Below, one piece after another: positions 54,962-62,909 of a stretch of 64,000 nt of DNA. Every line of letters starts with the position of its first letter. The first letter of the stretch is position 1. A program made the position numbers and the translations under genes. This DNA is from Bacteroidota bacterium (lineage in GTDB: Bacteria > Bacteroidota > Bacteroidia > Bacteroidales > FEN-979): positions 1 through 64,000 of the forward strand of contig JAPLDH010000047.1 in the NCBI GenBank assembly GCA_026391355.1. The letters run 5' to 3'. The notes under the pieces are model-generated. The model saw only the letters and a program-made list of their open reading frames with translations, ran no database searches and was not told the origin of the DNA.

Positions 54962-54992
54962 TTGTTTTTTTTAGGAATAGTTTATATCTTTG
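54962..54992 (+). promoter_or_regulatory. Promoter of the dockerin-like surface protein gene
   Basis: TTG at 54962-54964 (incomplete TTTG) and an exact TATCTTTG at 54985-54992, with a 20-bp spacer, 39 bp before the ATG at 55032. Confidence 0.65.
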
Positions 54993-55031
54993 CCAATCAT
55001 GATATTTTAAATTGCATCTAATCCTATTACT

Positions 55032-56666
55032 ATGAAGCTAAATGTCCAAATTCAAAGAATGAACCTTCTCCGGTTTATCATCATGCTGTGCCTTGCTTTT
55101 TCAGTTACCGGCTATCTTTGTGCTGCGACGCATATTTTAGGTAGTACAACCATGAAAATTCTTTCCGGAACCACGGTAACAGAAATGTCAAACCTGCTTC
55201 TTGACAACGGGGGCATTCTTGATAACCAGGGAACTGTAACTGTAAAAGGAAACCTTTCCAATACAAATACCTCTTCGAGCAACCTTGGAACAGGAACCTA
55301 TATTTTCGGCGGAACTACCGCCCAAACCATCAGCGGTCCGAATGTTTTCACAAATGTAACAATAAGTAATTCCGGCGGAGTTTCGTTAATAGGATCCTAT
55401 GATAATACAATAAACGGCGTCCTAACCCTGAACTCAGGCCAGCTTGCACTTGGCACCCTCAACCTTTTATTGGGTACGGCTGCTACTGTTGCAGGAACCC
55501 CGTCAGCCGGCAGCATGGTAGTGCCCACCGGCACAGGGGAATTGAGAAAATCATTCGCCGGTATTAGTAGTTTTACTTACCCTGTCGGGGATAATGATGG
55601 AACCGCCGAATATTCACCGGTAACAACCAATTTTACAAGCGGGACATTCCCAGTGGGTAATTATCTCGGTGTTACCTTAAAAAACCTTCCCGATCCCGAT
55701 GTAAACCTCCAGGCTAACCTCCATCTTAACCGTTACTGGTCATTCAAAAACAACACTATTTCTGGTTACAGTTGCGGGTTAACACTGACCTTTACCGATG
55801 CAGATGTGGTGGGTGGGGTAAAAGCCGACCTGGTCTGTATAAAATCTAGCCCGGTACTGGAAACTTATGACGCATATACGAGCCTTAATCACCTCACCGG
55901 AACCGTCACTGATTTCAGCAGGTTCACCGGGGCAAGGGCTGGTTTGACATCCAACTTTTTTGCTTTTCTGGAAGGTGCAACAGACGGAGCGGGTGGAATG
56001 ACCACTATACTGCCGACTTTCACATCAGCATTCCCGACTTCACAACCCTATAGTGGACTGCCATGGTCATATTCCGGCACCGAAAGTAAAAATCCGATAC
56101 CTGCCGGTGTGGTCGACTGGGTTTACCTTGAACTCCGTCAGGCTACCGATCCATCCCTTGCCAATGCATCTACCATATTCGCCAGAAGAGCAGCCTTCCT
56201 GAAAAGTGATGGCAGTATTGTCGATCTTAATGGAACCGACTCACTGCGTTTTTATAATGCAGGATACAATCACAGCAACAATGTTTACCTCGTGGTTAAA
56301 CACCGTAACCACCTGGCCATCATGTCAAATAACCCGGTTACTTCCAACCTGAGCGGAGTTTATACATACGATTTTACAGATGCCGGTACCAAATCTTATG
56401 GCTATCCGAACGGGATCAAGCTGGTTCATGGCAAATGGTCATTGATCGGGGGGAACGGGAATGCCGATGCATTAGTCAATACGGATGATTTAAGCGGCTC
56501 GTTCAATACCCAATATGGATTAACAGGCGGCTATTTCTCGGGTGACTTTAATATGAACGGAAGCGTGAATACCGATGACCTTTCCGCTATTTTCAATCCC
56601 AATTACGGGGTGACAGGAGGGGTAGGCGACCATTACAGTTTTATTTGGCAATCAATGGTTCCCTGA
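55032..56666 (+). CDS. Secreted protein with two dockerin-type calcium loops
   Basis: A 544-residue protein with a signal peptide (FIIMLCLAFSVTGYLCAA), a beta-helix-like N-terminal part (ILSGTTVTEMSNLLLDNGG, TLNSGQLALGT), and a domain running VVDWVYLELRQATDP ... VVKHRNHLAIMS that is common in Bacteroidota surface proteins. The end holds two loops 30 residues apart: NGNADALVNTDD (475-486) and DFNMNGSVNTDD (505-516). These fit the D/N-x-N-x-D/N-x-x-x-N-x-x-D pattern of dockerin calcium loops, and each is followed by L-S and an aromatic helix. No T9SS sorting domain is seen at the C-terminus. Binding to the cohesin-like proteins at 45.3-49.8 kb is possible but inferred. Confidence 0.8.
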   Translation: MKLNVQIQRMNLLRFIIMLCLAFSVTGYLCAATHILGSTTMKILSGTTVTEMSNLLLDNGGILDNQGTVTVKGNLSNTNTSSSNLGTGTYIFGGTTAQTISGPNVFTNVTISNSGGVSLIGSYDNTINGVLTLNSGQLALGTLNLLLGTAATVAGTPSAGSMVVPTGTGELRKSFAGISSFTYPVGDNDGTAEYSPVTTNFTSGTFPVGNYLGVTLKNLPDPDVNLQANLHLNRYWSFKNNTISGYSCGLTLTFTDADVVGGVKADLVCIKSSPVLETYDAYTSLNHLTGTVTDFSRFTGARAGLTSNFFAFLEGATDGAGGMTTILPTFTSAFPTSQPYSGLPWSYSGTESKNPIPAGVVDWVYLELRQATDPSLANASTIFARRAAFLKSDGSIVDLNGTDSLRFYNAGYNHSNNVYLVVKHRNHLAIMSNNPVTSNLSGVYTYDFTDAGTKSYGYPNGIKLVHGKWSLIGGNGNADALVNTDDLSGSFNTQYGLTGGYFSGDFNMNGSVNTDDLSAIFNPNYGVTGGVGDHYSFIWQSMVP

Positions 56667-56714
56667 TAATCAATGTACAGAAGCGTGTTTATTAAACCTA
56701 ACAATACTTAACAT

Positions 56715-58934
56715 ATGAAAAGAAATATTTATCCTCTACTCGCTGCAGTCCTCTTCGTTTTGATAAACCTGCACACGTATGCTACTTCACCCCAGCTTTC
56801 CTGGAGGATGTCCAATCCAAGGATTGTTTATGCCAGTTCAGCCAACTGGCTGAAATTTGACGTGGAGGTCAAATGCGATTCAGCAGGAAGATACCTGCAT
56901 AGTATGTCGGTGGTTTTTGATTTCAATAACTCGGCATTTCCAAGTACAGGGGGAACGAGTAATGTGTTGGTCACCAGAGGGTCTCAATATACTGGAACAA
57001 ACACTGTGGATGATAATAAATATAATGTTAGTTCCGGAGTACAGAATACCCCCAAGACATTAACCGTTGGTCTAGCTGCTGATCCCGTTGTAGAAGGTGA
57101 TCCCGCCACAGTTGATGATTACAGCCAGATATTAACAGGTTGGCATACCTTCGTGTCAGTTCAGTTCAAGATCCTCAATTTGTCACTGAACGCTGGAATG
57201 GTATTTAGATTGGTCGATTTTGCAACAGGCTATTACCGGTGTGAAGGTGAAGTTCTGAACAGGACTTTACAGCCACCTCATATTCTCGACACCAAGAACA
57301 TGGCCTGGCTTTACCTTGAAAGAATTTACAACAGTGTGAATGGCTGGACCCAGAAAGGCGGATCCCTGGCGTGGGGAACAACCTGCAACACCTCTGTCTG
57401 GGACAGCGTTGCAAGCATGAGCGCTACCGGCGGGCTGGTTACAAAACTAAGGATCCATCGTGCATCCCCGGCGCCGGGCACCAACCAGATTGCCACCGAG
57501 CCGGGCGGAAGGTTCAAGATCCTGGCAGGAGGACAGTTGACCTGCAGCGACAGTGTCACGATTGAGGAACCGAGGGGTTTATGGATCATTTCGACAGCAG
57601 CAGGAACCGGCTCATTTATCGACAACAACAAGAACCTTTATCCGACAAGCGGTTCAGCCCTTATGGAAAGGTACTTTACCATGAACAAGTGGCATTTCTA
57701 TAGCATGCCTGTTACCCAGGCCTGGGCCTCGGTTTATAATGACACCTGGATGAAATACTTTGTAGAACCCGGAACAGGCAGCGGCCAAAACTGGAAATAT
57801 GTGATTGCCGAAGGATACACCCCCGATTCATTACTGACTACCGCGATGCAAGGGTTCGCTATCTGGGCAGATCAGACTATACCTCCCTTGGGGAATTGGA
57901 CTGTAAGGCCTTCCGGAGTGTTGAATACCGGTACTCTTTCATTTACAACCAAAAGAACAGATGGTCAGGCTTATGAAGGTTATAACCTTACCGGTAATCC
58001 TTATGCAAGCGCAATAGATTTATCCAGTGGAAGTGTCACCTGGAACAATAATGATCAGAAAGCATGGTTCTGGGATCCCGGTATAGGGGATTACACCTTA
58101 TGGCTTTATGCAGGAGGAGGAAGCCGTACTTCATCCATTGCACCGGCACAACAGGGATTTTTTGTACACCATGCAGAAACTTCTACTACACCCACTACAT
58201 TACAGTTAGCAAACGGAGCAAGGCTTCACAATACGGAAGTCTTTCTGAAAGATGAGATCGGTGACAGGCTTGTACTGACATCTTCGGCTACAAACGGTTA
58301 CGGAGATATAGCCGTTGTTCGTTTTCTCTCCGATGCTTCTGCAGGATACGATGCATATTATGATGGCGAAAAGATGGGGGGGCTTGAAGAAGCACCGCAA
58401 CTTTATATGCCACTTGCAGATAACACAAACCTTACGGTTAATGCGTTGCCCTGGTCAGGTACAAATCAGGTCGTTCCGCTATCTTTCTATTGCGGTGTAA
58501 CCGGCAATTATACAATAACCGCAAGCAATATGGAAAGTTTCCGTAACGGAGTACAGGTTTTTCTGGAAGATAAAAAAACAGTTGCAGCATGGCAGGAACT
58601 GACAGTCAACCCGTCTTACCAGTTCTCTTGGCAGACAGGAGAAAGCAATGACCGCTTTAACCTACATTTTGCCAACAAATATTTCGGTGTGAACGAACAT
58701 GCAAAAAATGTCTTGCAGATCTATTCATACGAAAAAAATATTTATGTAAGGAGTGCTGAAAAAGTTGTTAGCGGTAAAATTTTCGTATATGATGTAAGCG
58801 GAAGACAAATTTTTCAGGGTAATTTAGAAAATCTGCCGATCAACAAGTTCAGAATGGATGTGAACGAAGGATATTACCTCGTTACGGTAGTTTCTCCTGA
58901 GAGCATTGAAAACCAGAAGGTTTTCCTGAATTAG
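56715..58934 (+). CDS. Secreted surface protein with T9SS sorting domain (paralogue of next gene)
   Basis: A 739-residue protein: signal peptide (YPLLAAVLFVLINLHTYA), an N-terminal beta domain with a cohesin-fold look (WLKFDVEVKCDSAGRYLHSMSVVFDFN), and a long region with EGYNLTGNPYASAIDLSSG, QQGFFVHH and NYTITASNMESF. The C-terminal sorting domain ends NKFRMDVNEGYYLVTVV ... KVFLN. The last about 380 residues are clearly related to the next protein in the same order of motifs. It starts 48 bp after the dockerin-like gene and probably shares its transcript. Function unknown, perhaps adhesion. Confidence 0.82.
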   Translation: MKRNIYPLLAAVLFVLINLHTYATSPQLSWRMSNPRIVYASSANWLKFDVEVKCDSAGRYLHSMSVVFDFNNSAFPSTGGTSNVLVTRGSQYTGTNTVDDNKYNVSSGVQNTPKTLTVGLAADPVVEGDPATVDDYSQILTGWHTFVSVQFKILNLSLNAGMVFRLVDFATGYYRCEGEVLNRTLQPPHILDTKNMAWLYLERIYNSVNGWTQKGGSLAWGTTCNTSVWDSVASMSATGGLVTKLRIHRASPAPGTNQIATEPGGRFKILAGGQLTCSDSVTIEEPRGLWIISTAAGTGSFIDNNKNLYPTSGSALMERYFTMNKWHFYSMPVTQAWASVYNDTWMKYFVEPGTGSGQNWKYVIAEGYTPDSLLTTAMQGFAIWADQTIPPLGNWTVRPSGVLNTGTLSFTTKRTDGQAYEGYNLTGNPYASAIDLSSGSVTWNNNDQKAWFWDPGIGDYTLWLYAGGGSRTSSIAPAQQGFFVHHAETSTTPTTLQLANGARLHNTEVFLKDEIGDRLVLTSSATNGYGDIAVVRFLSDASAGYDAYYDGEKMGGLEEAPQLYMPLADNTNLTVNALPWSGTNQVVPLSFYCGVTGNYTITASNMESFRNGVQVFLEDKKTVAAWQELTVNPSYQFSWQTGESNDRFNLHFANKYFGVNEHAKNVLQIYSYEKNIYVRSAEKVVSGKIFVYDVSGRQIFQGNLENLPINKFRMDVNEGYYLVTVVSPESIENQKVFLN

Positions 58935-59016
58935 CATCCCAAAAGAAAAAGTTATTTGAAGAAGATGGTTTTCACAAAAAGAAACTGAAAATATCCGATT
59001 CAATTTTTAAAAAAAA

Positions 59017-60381
59017 ATGAGAACCATAATAAAAGAGACCGTAGACAGAATGCTCCGGCCTCTTTGCATTATGTTTGTGTTATTACCAATGCTCTCAATT
59101 GCTCAGGATTCACTTCCTTCAGCTTTGGTTGAAAGATATATTACTCCCGGACAGGTCCATTTCATCTGCAACCCGATTGTGAGCACTCACAGCAGCACAT
59201 TTAATGGATTTACGGTAAAATATTACAGGGAATCTATTCATTCCTGGTTAACGTTGCCTGCAAATGTGGATACTGTTATCAGCACCATGATGAACGGCTA
59301 TTCCATTCTCGACAATAGCAGTAACCCTGACAGTTGTACTTTACGATATGAAGGGCGGCTGAATTCAGGAAATGAGTCTATTGTTCTGACACGTACAATG
59401 GTTCCCGGTACCAATCCTCCGGTTTACGATGGATGGAACCTGGCAGGTAATCCTTATCCGAGCGCTTCCGACTGGGAATCCACTGCCTGGGGATTGAATA
59501 ATGTGGATCCTACCATCTACTATTTTGATGGCGTCAACTACAAGCCATTCAACCGGATTGATCGCCTTGGAAACGGATCACAGATCATACCTTCCATGCA
59601 GGGATTTTTTGTACACGTTTCATCAGGCAGCCTGGGAAGTTTATCGGTTACTAATTCTTCAAGGATTCACAGCGCCCAACCTTTCTATAAGAATAGTTTT
59701 GTCCAGGATAATCTGTTGGTGCTTGATGCAGACGGAAACGGTTATTCCGACGAAACCTTTATTCAACTCGATTCAATTGCAGAAAGCAGTTTCGATTGGC
59801 AATACGATGCCTATAAGCTTTTGGGCATCACTCAATCACCTCAGATTTACAGTATGCTGACGGATGCGGATGCCTCCATCAATGTTTTGCCTTACAAAGG
59901 GCCAAATACTTCCGTTCTTGTTGGTTTCAGGGAAGGTGTTTCCGGAAATTATACCATAACATCCCATGGTATGAATAGTTTTATTTATGTCACATCCATC
60001 GTTCTCTGGGATAAAAAAATCAACTATTTCCAGAATCTTATGAACGACTCTGTGTATTCCTTCTCTTCCCTTACATCGGATAATTGGGGAAGGTTTGAGA
60101 TTTTTTTTAATTATACACTCAACGGGATCACAGGGAACCAACCGGGAGAAAACCTCGATGTTTACGCTTACCGCGGTGATGTTTACGTCAAATATATTAC
60201 CGAAAAGAATATTTCAGGAACAATTACAGTTTATGATTTTCTGGGGAAAAAAGTTTTTTCGGATGTTCTGCAGAATGTTCCATTGAATAAATTTCATCTT
60301 TTCGTGAATGAAGGGTATTACATTGCAAAAGTGATTTCGCCGGGAAAAACGATAGTCCGAAAAGTGTTTATTTCCCGTTGA
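59017..60381 (+). CDS. Secreted surface protein with T9SS sorting domain (shorter paralogue)
   Basis: A 454-residue protein with a signal peptide (LCIMFVLLPMLSIAQ). It has the same series of motifs as the C-terminal half of the preceding protein: DGWNLAGNPYPSASDWE, MQGFFVHV, a run of strands after SRIHSAQPF, GNYTITSHGMNSF, and the sorting domain NKFHLFVNEGYYIAKVI ... KVFISR. It lacks the N-terminal cohesin-like part of its neighbour. Probably a tandem duplication with loss or gain of that domain. It is the last gene before the tRNA operon. Confidence 0.82.
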   Translation: MRTIIKETVDRMLRPLCIMFVLLPMLSIAQDSLPSALVERYITPGQVHFICNPIVSTHSSTFNGFTVKYYRESIHSWLTLPANVDTVISTMMNGYSILDNSSNPDSCTLRYEGRLNSGNESIVLTRTMVPGTNPPVYDGWNLAGNPYPSASDWESTAWGLNNVDPTIYYFDGVNYKPFNRIDRLGNGSQIIPSMQGFFVHVSSGSLGSLSVTNSSRIHSAQPFYKNSFVQDNLLVLDADGNGYSDETFIQLDSIAESSFDWQYDAYKLLGITQSPQIYSMLTDADASINVLPYKGPNTSVLVGFREGVSGNYTITSHGMNSFIYVTSIVLWDKKINYFQNLMNDSVYSFSSLTSDNWGRFEIFFNYTLNGITGNQPGENLDVYAYRGDVYVKYITEKNISGTITVYDFLGKKVFSDVLQNVPLNKFHLFVNEGYYIAKVISPGKTIVRKVFISR

Positions 60382-60384
60382 AGT

Positions 60385-60402
60385 GCCAGGTCGCGACCTG
60401 GC
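60385..60402. repeat. 18-bp perfect palindrome
   Basis: GCCAGGTCGCGACCTGGC is its own reverse complement. It lies 4 bp after the stop of the last surface-protein gene, with no T-run behind it. It could be a REP-like element, a factor-independent stop assisted by other sequences, or a protein-binding site. Confidence 0.8.
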
Positions 60403-60503
60403 CGTACAACGCGATCTGTTCCTATAAATACGTTGAATTTCCATATCCCGGCATAATATTTGTGCACTTGTCCCCCTTTTTCAAATATAATTGTAAAATT
60501 TCC

Positions 60504-60534
60504 TTTGATTATCCGCGAAATCTTTCTAATTTTG
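60504..60534 (+). promoter_or_regulatory. Promoter of the tRNA-tuf-secE-nusG operon
   Basis: TTTG at 60504-60507 and TAATTTTG at 60527-60534 with exactly 19 bp between them, 78 bp before the first tRNA. This is one of the best matches to the Bacteroidota consensus in the window. Confidence 0.83.
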
Positions 60535-60612
60535 CAGTCCTTTTTGTGAAAAGAATCTATTTAAATGGTGTAAATATTTCATTATTAGGATAATGGAGTA
60601 ATAATACTGTAT

Positions 60613-60685
60613 GCCGATGTAGCTCAGCTGGTAGAGCAGCTGATTTGTAATCAGCTGGTCGGCGGTTCGAATCCGTCCATCGGCT
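60613..60685 (+). tRNA. tRNA-Thr (TGT)
   Basis: Cloverleaf with acceptor GCCGATG/CATCGGC, D-arm AGCTCAGCTGGTAGAGC, anticodon stem GCTGA/TCAGC with loop TTTGTAA (anticodon TGT), T-loop TTCGAAT. CCA is not encoded. First of four tRNAs in the operon. Confidence 0.97.
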
Positions 60686-60727
60686 CGTAATTGTTCTTTG
60701 AAACTTTGACAAACAAATTACCCGAGC

Positions 60728-60778
60728 TCACACTCAAACCCACACGCACACCCACACCCACACCCACACCCACACCCA
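60728..60778 (+). repeat. Hexamer tandem repeat (CCCACA) between tRNA-Thr and tRNA-Tyr
   Basis: About eight CCCACA-type units, regular from about 60750, fill the space up to 5 bp before tRNA-Tyr. Inside a tRNA operon this makes a C/A-only precursor segment. Confidence 0.85.
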
Positions 60779-60782
60779 TTTC

Positions 60783-60864
60783 GGGGAGATACCAGAGCGG
60801 TCAAATGGGGCAGACTGTAAATCTGTTGGCGAAGCCTTCGGAGGTTCGAATCCTCCTCTCCCCA
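60783..60864 (+). tRNA. tRNA-Tyr (GTA)
   Basis: Acceptor GGGGAGA/TCTCCCC, anticodon stem GCAGA/TCTGT with loop CTGTAAA (anticodon GTA), a long variable arm as in class II tRNAs, T-loop TTCGAAT. CCA is not encoded. Confidence 0.96.
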
Positions 60865-60875
60865 CACACCCACAC

Positions 60876-60917
60876 AAATGCAAAATGCAAAATGCAAAAT
60901 GTAAAATGCAAAATGTA
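60876..60917 (+). repeat. Six tandem 7-bp units (AAATGCA) between tRNA-Tyr and tRNA-Gly
   Basis: AAATGCA three times, then AAATGTA, AAATGCA, AAATGTA: six heptamers without spacers. CACACT-type repeats at 60952-60983 follow before tRNA-Gly. Confidence 0.9.
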
Positions 60918-60951
60918 AATAGTACACCACACCCTTTACCAAAGACTCAAA

Positions 60952-60983
60952 CACCACTCCCACACTCACACTCAAACTCACAC
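60952..60983 (+). repeat. CACACT-type hexamer repeat before tRNA-Gly
   Basis: Degenerate C/A/T hexamers (CACACT, CAAACT, CACACC) up to 8 bp before tRNA-Gly. Related in composition to the array at 60728-60778 and to the short CACCCA stretch at 61070-61081 before tRNA-Thr. Confidence 0.65.
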
Positions 60984-60990
60984 CTTCTTC

Positions 60991-61063
60991 GCGGAAGTAG
61001 CTCATTTGGTAGAGCGGAAGCCTTCCAAGCTTCAGGTGGCGGGTTCGAGCCCCGTCTTCCGCT
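60991..61063 (+). tRNA. tRNA-Gly (TCC)
   Basis: Acceptor GCGGAAG/CTTCCGC, anticodon stem GAAGC/GCTTC with loop CTTCCAA (anticodon TCC), T-loop TTCGAGC. CCA is not encoded. Confidence 0.97.
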
Positions 61064-61085
61064 CCAACACACCCACACCCACTTC

Positions 61086-61157
61086 GCCTTTGTAGCTCAG
61101 GGGTAGAGCACTTCCTTGGTAAGGAAGGGGTCACGAGTTCAATTCTCGTCGAAGGCT
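61086..61157 (+). tRNA. tRNA-Thr (GGT)
   Basis: Acceptor GCCTTTG/CGAAGGC with one G-T pair, anticodon stem CTTCC/GGAAG with loop TTGGTAA (anticodon GGT), T-loop TTCAATT. Last tRNA before tuf. Confidence 0.97.
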
Positions 61158-61266
61158 CCTGTTTTTAAGAAAGGATGCAGGATAATGCATCAAAAAAGAA
61201 ATTAAAGGTAAACAAAATCAGAGAAAAGAGAAAATCAATACTAACTGTAATTAAACTTTATTTTAT

Positions 61267-62454
61267 ATGGCAAAAGAAAAATTCACACGCAACAAGCCAC
61301 ATGTCAATGTTGGTACGATTGGCCACATTGACCATGGTAAAACCACGTTAACGGCTGCAATAACGTTGTGCTTGCAGGATAAAGGTCTTGCCACATTCAG
61401 GTCATTCGATTCCATCGACAATGCCCCGGAAGAAAAGGCAAGAGGGATAACGATCAACACGGCACATATTGAATACCAGACCGAAAAAAGGCATTATGCA
61501 CATGTTGACTGTCCTGGTCATGCCGACTACATCAAGAACATGGTGACAGGCGCTGCCCAGATGGACGGTGCAATACTCGTTGTAGCTGCTACCGATGGGC
61601 CAATGCCGCAAACACGTGAACATATCCTCCTGGCCCGCCAGGTTGGTGTTCCCAAGATCGTTGTCTTTATGAATAAATGCGACATGGTTGACGATGTTGA
61701 GTTACTTGATCTCGTTGAGTTGGAGATCCGCGAACTGCTTACTTTCTATAAGTTCGACGGCAACACAACCCCGATCATTCGCGGATCTGCTTTGGGCGGA
61801 TTGAACAAAGAACCAATTTGGGTTGAAAAGATCATGGAACTTATGGATGCAGTTGATACTTACATTCCACTGCCGGTTCGTGACGTTGATAAGCCATTCC
61901 TGATGCCGGTCGAGGATGTATTCTCCATCACAGGTCGTGGAACAGTTGCTACAGGCAGGGTTGAAACAGGTGTTATCAATAGTGGTGACCCGGTTGAGAT
62001 CATTGGCATGGGAGCAGAAAAACTGAAGTCAGTGGTAACGGGTGTTGAAATGTTCCGTAAGATCCTTGACAGGGGTGAAGCCGGCGACAACACAGGATTA
62101 CTCCTCCGTGGAATTGATAAAGATGAGATTCGTCGTGGTATGGTGGTTGCAAAACCAGGTTCCATAACTCCCCATAAAGATATTAAGGCTGAAGTTTACA
62201 TCCTTAAAACGCAGGAAGGTGGACGTCATACCCCGTTCCACAATAAGTACCGTCCCCAGTTCTATTTCCGCACCACAGACGTAACAGGCGAAATTACACT
62301 TCCTGAAGGCGTTGAAATGTGTATGCCGGGGGATAATCTCTCTATCACAGTGAATCTGATCTCGGAAATCGCTATGAGCAAGGGATTACGTTTTGCTATT
62401 CGTGAGGGTGGTCGTACAGTAGGTGCCGGACAGGTAACTGAGATTCTCGACTGA
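61267..62454 (+). CDS. tuf: Elongation factor Tu
   Basis: GTPase that delivers aminoacyl-tRNA to the ribosome, 395 residues. G1 [10 protein letters not shown]2 region [14 protein letters not shown]3 DCPGHADY, G4 NKCD, and full domains 2 and 3 ending [11 protein letters not shown]. Placed between the tRNA cluster and tRNA-Trp, as usual in the phylum. Confidence 0.98.
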   Translation: MAKEKFTRNKPHVNVGTIGHIDHGKTTLTAAITLCLQDKGLATFRSFDSIDNAPEEKARGITINTAHIEYQTEKRHYAHVDCPGHADYIKNMVTGAAQMDGAILVVAATDGPMPQTREHILLARQVGVPKIVVFMNKCDMVDDVELLDLVELEIRELLTFYKFDGNTTPIIRGSALGGLNKEPIWVEKIMELMDAVDTYIPLPVRDVDKPFLMPVEDVFSITGRGTVATGRVETGVINSGDPVEIIGMGAEKLKSVVTGVEMFRKILDRGEAGDNTGLLLRGIDKDEIRRGMVVAKPGSITPHKDIKAEVYILKTQEGGRHTPFHNKYRPQFYFRTTDVTGEITLPEGVEMCMPGDNLSITVNLISEIAMSKGLRFAIREGGRTVGAGQVTEILD

Positions 62455-62561
62455 TGCTGGATCGCGAAACATTAGAAAACAAAGCAGTTGTAAGTAAAAT
62501 TACTTGTATTGCGGTGCAGGTAATTTTGCATTTTATCTAAAAAAATAAAGTTTAATTGCAC

Positions 62562-62634
62562 ACGGGTGTAGCTCAACTGGTAGAGTGGCGGTCTCCAAAA
62601 CCGTAGGCTGTGGGTTCGATTCCTACCACCCGTG
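62562..62634 (+). tRNA. tRNA-Trp (CCA)
   Basis: Acceptor ACGGGTG/CACCCGT, anticodon stem GCGGT/ACCGT with loop CTCCAAA (anticodon CCA), T-stem GTGGG/CCTAC, discriminator G. Lies between tuf and secE. Confidence 0.96.
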
Positions 62635-62649
62635 CAAAATATTGGATAA

Positions 62650-62847
62650 ATGGCTAAATCAAAAGTTGCAACGTATCTGAAGGAAAGTTATGATGAATTA
62701 ATGCATAAAGTTTCCTGGCCTACCTGGGGTGAATTACAAGGTAGTGCGATTGTCGTCTCCATTGCTTCCCTAATCATCGCTCTGGTGGTGTTTATGATGG
62801 ATGAGGTATTTCGTACTGTACTTGAACAATTCTATAAGCTATTTTAG
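62650..62847 (+). CDS. secE: Preprotein translocase subunit SecE
   Basis: A 65-residue single-span protein: the amphipathic YLKESYDELMHKVSWPTWGELQGS is the conserved SecE cytosolic helix, followed by one membrane helix (IVVSIASLIIALVVFMM). It stabilises SecY in the channel. It starts 15 bp after tRNA-Trp and precedes nusG. Confidence 0.96.
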   Translation: MAKSKVATYLKESYDELMHKVSWPTWGELQGSAIVVSIASLIIALVVFMMDEVFRTVLEQFYKLF

Positions 62848-62909
62848 GCATCCGGGGAAATTATCTGATGTTGTTACCGGTTATAATCACTAGCATTAAG
62901 TAATGCAAC

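Noticed and set aside
60718-61134. 138-residue open frame on the minus strand across the tRNA cluster
   Set aside because: It runs through three tRNA genes and the CCCACA and AAATGCA repeats, and its protein is low-complexity (Gly-Cys repeats). No coding features.
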